Origin: Alphaproteobacteria bacterium TMED109
GTDB taxonomy: Bacteria > Pseudomonadota > Alphaproteobacteria > TMED109
Assembly: GCA_002171375.1 (NCBI GenBank)
Contig: NHFK01000035.1
Location: 4,054-12,015, forward strand
Direction of reading: 5' to 3'
DNA length: 7,962 nt
Both the position numbers and the translations under genes were made by a program. Shown piece by piece: positions 6,128 to 7,962 of this stretch (positions are counted from its first letter, which is position 1; each line of letters begins with the position of its first letter). The notes under the pieces are model-generated. The model had not been told where the DNA came from. It made no database searches and worked only from the letters and a program-made list of their open reading frames with translations.

Positions 6128-6754
6128 TACTATTTTTTCACTTATAGATTTAATAATTTTATTAAACATATCTAAAGTAAGTCTCTTTGTATTAATATTA
6201 TATCTAGAACAATGGTAACTATTAAATATTAATAAAGTTTTATTAATATAATGTATTTTGCCATGCTCAAATTTATTCGAAGCAATTTTTAAATCAAATG
6301 TTTTTAAAACCTCTTCATGAGCTATTAAACCAAGTGTTAATATAATTTTTAAATTTTTCATATTCTGTATTTCAGATCTTAGAAATTTTCTACAATTTAT
6401 TCTTTCTGAATTAGTTGGCTTATTTTTAGGAGGTACACACCTAACACTATTTGTAATTCTTATATTTTTTAAATTTAGTCCATCATTATAAATTTCTTTA
6501 TAGGTTCCTTCTGCTAGTTTATTTTTTATTAAAGATGGGTATAAAGTATTTCCTGCATGATCACCGGTAAAAGGTCTTCCAGTTTTATTTGCTCCTTGTA
6601 ATCCAGGTGCAAGGCCAACAATTAGTATCTTAGAATCTATATCACCAAAAGATTCTACAGGCGAATTATGCCAAGTAGGTTCCAATTTTTTATACTTATT
6701 TCTATAATTCTTTAATCTTTCACAAAGTGAGCAATTTTTATTTGGTATTATCAT
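6119..6754 (-). CDS. Uracil-DNA glycosylase, type 5 (UdgB-like, iron-sulfur)
   Basis: A 211-residue DNA repair enzyme that excises uracil, and in this family often other deaminated bases, starting base excision repair. Four cysteines placed for a [4Fe-4S] cluster are present: C8 and C11 (CSLC), C106 (VRCVPP) and C121 (INCRKFL). Motif 1 is VGLAPGLQGANKTGRPFTGD (46-65), which is the family 5 form and not the GE-P-G form of family 4. D65 is the likely functional aspartate of this loop, by inference. The C-terminal motif SYHCSRYNINT (179-189) supplies H181, in the alphaproteobacterial style of the usual HPS motif. Length is normal. The start places CSLC near the N-terminus, as in relatives, though no ribosome binding site is evident. 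It diverges from folK and converges on the peroxidase gene with a 9-base overlap and no spacer. Confidence 0.9.
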   Translation of the reverse strand: MIIPNKNCSLCERLKNYRNKYKKLEPTWHNSPVESFGDIDSKILIVGLAPGLQGANKTGRPFTGDHAGNTLYPSLIKNKLAEGTYKEIYNDGLNLKNIRITNSVRCVPPKNKPTNSERINCRKFLRSEIQNMKNLKIILTLGLIAHEEVLKTFDLKIASNKFEHGKIHYINKTLLIFNSYHCSRYNINTKRLTLDMFNKIIKSISEKIVLL

Positions 6755-6840
6755 AATTTAACTTTTTATTTATCACACTCTATTAATTTTAATATTATAA
6801 TAAATATTTTGTTTATTGAAATTAAAGACTATAAATAATT
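6755..6840. promoter_or_regulatory. Divergent spacer between the glycosylase gene and folK
   Basis: These 86 bases separate the minus-strand uracil-DNA glycosylase gene from plus-strand folK. As in the spacer at 39-130, an ATTATAAT (6794-6801) gives a perfect TATAAT on both strands (6796-6801 plus, 6799-6794 minus). It lies about 40 bases from each start codon. No good -35 element is paired with either. Neither flanking gene has an obvious Shine-Dalgarno sequence. Confidence 0.35.
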
Positions 6841-7353
6841 ATGTTTATGAATAATAATATTTTTATATCTATAGGCTCAAATTTAAGAGGTCATATGAAT
6901 AATTCTAAAGATATTATGAATATAGTCTTTTTTAACTTGTCAAAAGAAGGGCTAAGGGTAAGATCTGCTTCAAAAATATATATTAGTAAACCAATGCCTT
7001 CAGGCTTAGGACCTACTTTTTATAATAGAGTGATCTTAATTAAATCAGAGCTTAAGCCTAACTATATATTGAAAAGACTAAAAAAAATTGAAAAAATTTA
7101 TAGTAAAAGGTCTTCTTTAAGAAACTCTCCACGAGTTCTAGATTTAGATATATTGGACTATAAAGGAAAAGTAATTAAAAGTAGTAATTATCTTCACACT
7201 CCTCATCCTAAAATGATTAATAGAGACTTTATATTAAAACCATTACAAGACTTAAGTCCAAACTGGGTTCATCCTATTAGTGGTAAAAATATAAAAAGTT
7301 TATTATATAAATGCAAAAGATCTAATATTTCTATTGCTAAGGCTATATATTAA
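6841..7353 (+). CDS. folK: 2-amino-4-hydroxy-6-hydroxymethyldihydropteridine pyrophosphokinase
   Basis: A 170-residue cytoplasmic enzyme that moves pyrophosphate from ATP to 6-hydroxymethyl-7,8-dihydropterin, the step before dihydropteroate synthase in folate synthesis. The family pattern is visible: ISIGSNL near the N-terminus (9-14), FYNRVI (60-65), and IEKIY with E84. The metal-binding pair D101 and D103 is in PRVLDLDIL, followed by TPHPKMINRDFILKPL (120-135) and NWVHP (141-145). Length is typical. The region between E84 and R98, usually GR-x-R-x-x-R-W-G-P-R, reads SKRSSLRNSPR, so it is divergent but keeps several basic residues for ATP. ATGs at 6841 and 6847 are both possible. No strong ribosome binding site is seen. 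No other folate gene is adjacent; the next genes are rpoZ and relA/spoT, an order I recall from alphaproteobacteria. Confidence 0.9.
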   Translation: MFMNNNIFISIGSNLRGHMNNSKDIMNIVFFNLSKEGLRVRSASKIYISKPMPSGLGPTFYNRVILIKSELKPNYILKRLKKIEKIYSKRSSLRNSPRVLDLDILDYKGKVIKSSNYLHTPHPKMINRDFILKPLQDLSPNWVHPISGKNIKSLLYKCKRSNISIAKAIY

Positions 7354-7360
7354 GTGTTAT

Positions 7361-7389
7361 TTGAGATATAATAATTATAGAAATATTAT
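7361..7389 (+). promoter_or_regulatory. Candidate sigma-70 promoter for rpoZ-relA/spoT
   Basis: TTGAGA (7361-7366) and TATTAT (7384-7389) are separated by 17 bases, each one mismatch from consensus. This is the best -35/-10 pair I see in the window. The predicted transcript would start near 7396, just before the rpoZ ribosome binding site at 7402, giving a very short leader. It lies wholly in the 59-base spacer after folK. Confidence 0.45.
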
Positions 7390-7401
7390 AAATAAATTTT
7401 T

Positions 7402-7406
7402 AAGGA
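7402..7406 (+). promoter_or_regulatory. Ribosome binding site of rpoZ
   Basis: AAGGA stands 6 bases before the ATG at 7413, near-ideal spacing. It is one of the few strong sites in the window, which fits efficient expression of an RNA polymerase subunit. Confidence 0.6.
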
Positions 7407-7412
7407 TTAAAG

Positions 7413-7769
7413 ATGGCAAGAGTTACAGTTGAGGATTGTATTTTAAAAGTGGATAATAGATTTGATTTAATAGTTTTAGCAGCTCATAGGGGTAGAGAAA
7501 TTACAGCTGGTTCAGAGGTAACAGTTTCACGCGATAACGATAAAAACCCAGTTGTTTCATTAAGGGAAATAGCGGATGAAACTATTAAAATTGATGACTT
7601 AAAAGAAAGTATGATAGCTTCTTTACAGACACAATTAGTTGATGATGAAACTTCAGATTTAGAAAATGAAGAAGATGAAGAAGTAATTGAAGAAGAAAAA
7701 GTTGTAGAGCCAGTTAATCCACTTGGTAAATTTGGAATTCAAGTTCAAGATAGGTATGAAGATATATAA
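7413..7769 (+). CDS. rpoZ: DNA-directed RNA polymerase subunit omega
   Basis: A 118-residue subunit that wraps the C-terminal tail of beta-prime, helps assemble RNA polymerase, and in proteobacteria forms part of a (p)ppGpp binding site. The conserved core is [19 protein letters not shown] (1-19), then [16 protein letters not shown] (21-36) and [13 protein letters not shown] (46-58). After residue about 75 there is a highly acidic, low-complexity stretch (77-100, mostly Glu and Asp). A neutral end, [16 protein letters not shown], follows. This makes the protein longer than E. coli omega (91 residues); acidic tails occur in other alphaproteobacterial omegas. The gene has its own strong ribosome binding site and a candidate promoter. 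It lies 20 bases before a relA/spoT gene, the usual proteobacterial pairing. Confidence 0.95.
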   Translation: MARVTVEDCILKVDNRFDLIVLAAHRGREITAGSEVTVSRDNDKNPVVSLREIADETIKIDDLKESMIASLQTQLVDDETSDLENEEDEEVIEEEKVVEPVNPLGKFGIQVQDRYEDI

Positions 7770-7789
7770 TTAACTTATTGGCTTAAAGT

Positions 7790-7962
7790 ATGGAGTTAAA
7801 TAAACTCGATTCTAATATTAAAATGCATAATAACCATAATTACTTTCAGGATATAATAAAGAAGGTAAGTAGTTATGATTCAAATATTAAAAAAAATGTA
7901 CTTATTCAGGCTGTAGAATTTTCTAGAGAAAGACATAGTGAACAAAAAAGGGATTCAGGAGA
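7790..7962 (+). CDS. RelA/SpoT (p)ppGpp synthetase/hydrolase, N-terminal fragment
   Basis: The gene runs off the right edge; 57 codons and two bases are present. The peptide reaches SSYDSNIKKNVLIQAVEF and then SRERHSEQKRDSG. This matches the start of the long RelA/SpoT homologues, where the sequence around HxxQxRxSGEP opens the HD hydrolase domain. These enzymes make and degrade (p)ppGpp, the stringent-response alarmone. The catalytic HD residues, synthetase, TGS and ACT domains would lie beyond the window, so it cannot be told whether hydrolase and synthetase are both active. The start at 7790 has no clear ribosome binding site; an in-frame ATG at 7823 is an alternative, since conservation begins after it. 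The position right after rpoZ strongly supports the call. Confidence 0.88.
   Translation, partial: MELNKLDSNIKMHNNHNYFQDIIKKVSSYDSNIKKNVLIQAVEFSRERHSEQKRDSG

Noticed and set aside
7793..7807. GAGTT-AAATA-AACTC hairpin at the start of relA/spoT
   Set aside because: A 5-base stem inside the coding start, easily found by chance in AT-rich DNA; no T tract follows.
1..7962. tRNA, rRNA, CRISPR array, insertion sequence, phage or defence genes
   Set aside because: No repeat-spacer pattern, long inverted repeats, transposase motifs or tRNA-like arms were seen. Nearly all the window is filled by recognisable housekeeping genes.

Overview
This 7,962-base window is a compact, AT-rich stretch of a bacterial chromosome. 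It holds nine complete protein genes and fragments of two more at the edges. By eye G+C is low, roughly a quarter. The dense packing, short spacers, and order dapA-smpB ... folK-rpoZ-relA/spoT fit an alphaproteobacterium with a streamlined genome, such as a marine Pelagibacterales- or HIMB59-like lineage. That placement is inferred from gene order, protein motifs and composition; no marker gene search was possible.

Left part (1-1164): the start of a minus-strand gene, probably a glycosyltransferase, diverges from a two-gene plus-strand unit. That unit encodes a DUF6165 protein and a GmhB-like HAD phosphatase. It looks like the edge of a lipopolysaccharide (LPS) or heptose surface-sugar cluster.

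Middle (1154-4124, minus strand): a periplasmic soluble lytic transglycosylase (Slt70 type) is followed by a PLP-dependent serine/threonine dehydratase-like enzyme overlapping it by 11 bases. The dehydratase runs tail-to-tail into the phosphatase, also with an 11-base overlap.

Right part (4187-7962): dapA (lysine and meso-diaminopimelate synthesis) is coupled to smpB (ribosome rescue) through a TGATG junction. An exported cysteine-type glutathione peroxidase follows. A type-5 uracil-DNA glycosylase on the minus strand overlaps the peroxidase tail by 9 bases. folK (folate synthesis), rpoZ (RNA polymerase omega) and the 5' end of a relA/spoT gene complete the window.

Two genes share a cell-wall theme: dapA supplies the diaminopimelate precursor and slt turns over the peptidoglycan containing it. 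rpoZ and relA/spoT are functionally linked through (p)ppGpp control of RNA polymerase. The rest is housekeeping. There are no RNA genes, insertion sequences, CRISPR arrays, phage genes or defence genes. The longest non-coding stretch is about 90 bases. I found no convincing new system; the least characterised item is the DUF6165-phosphatase pair.
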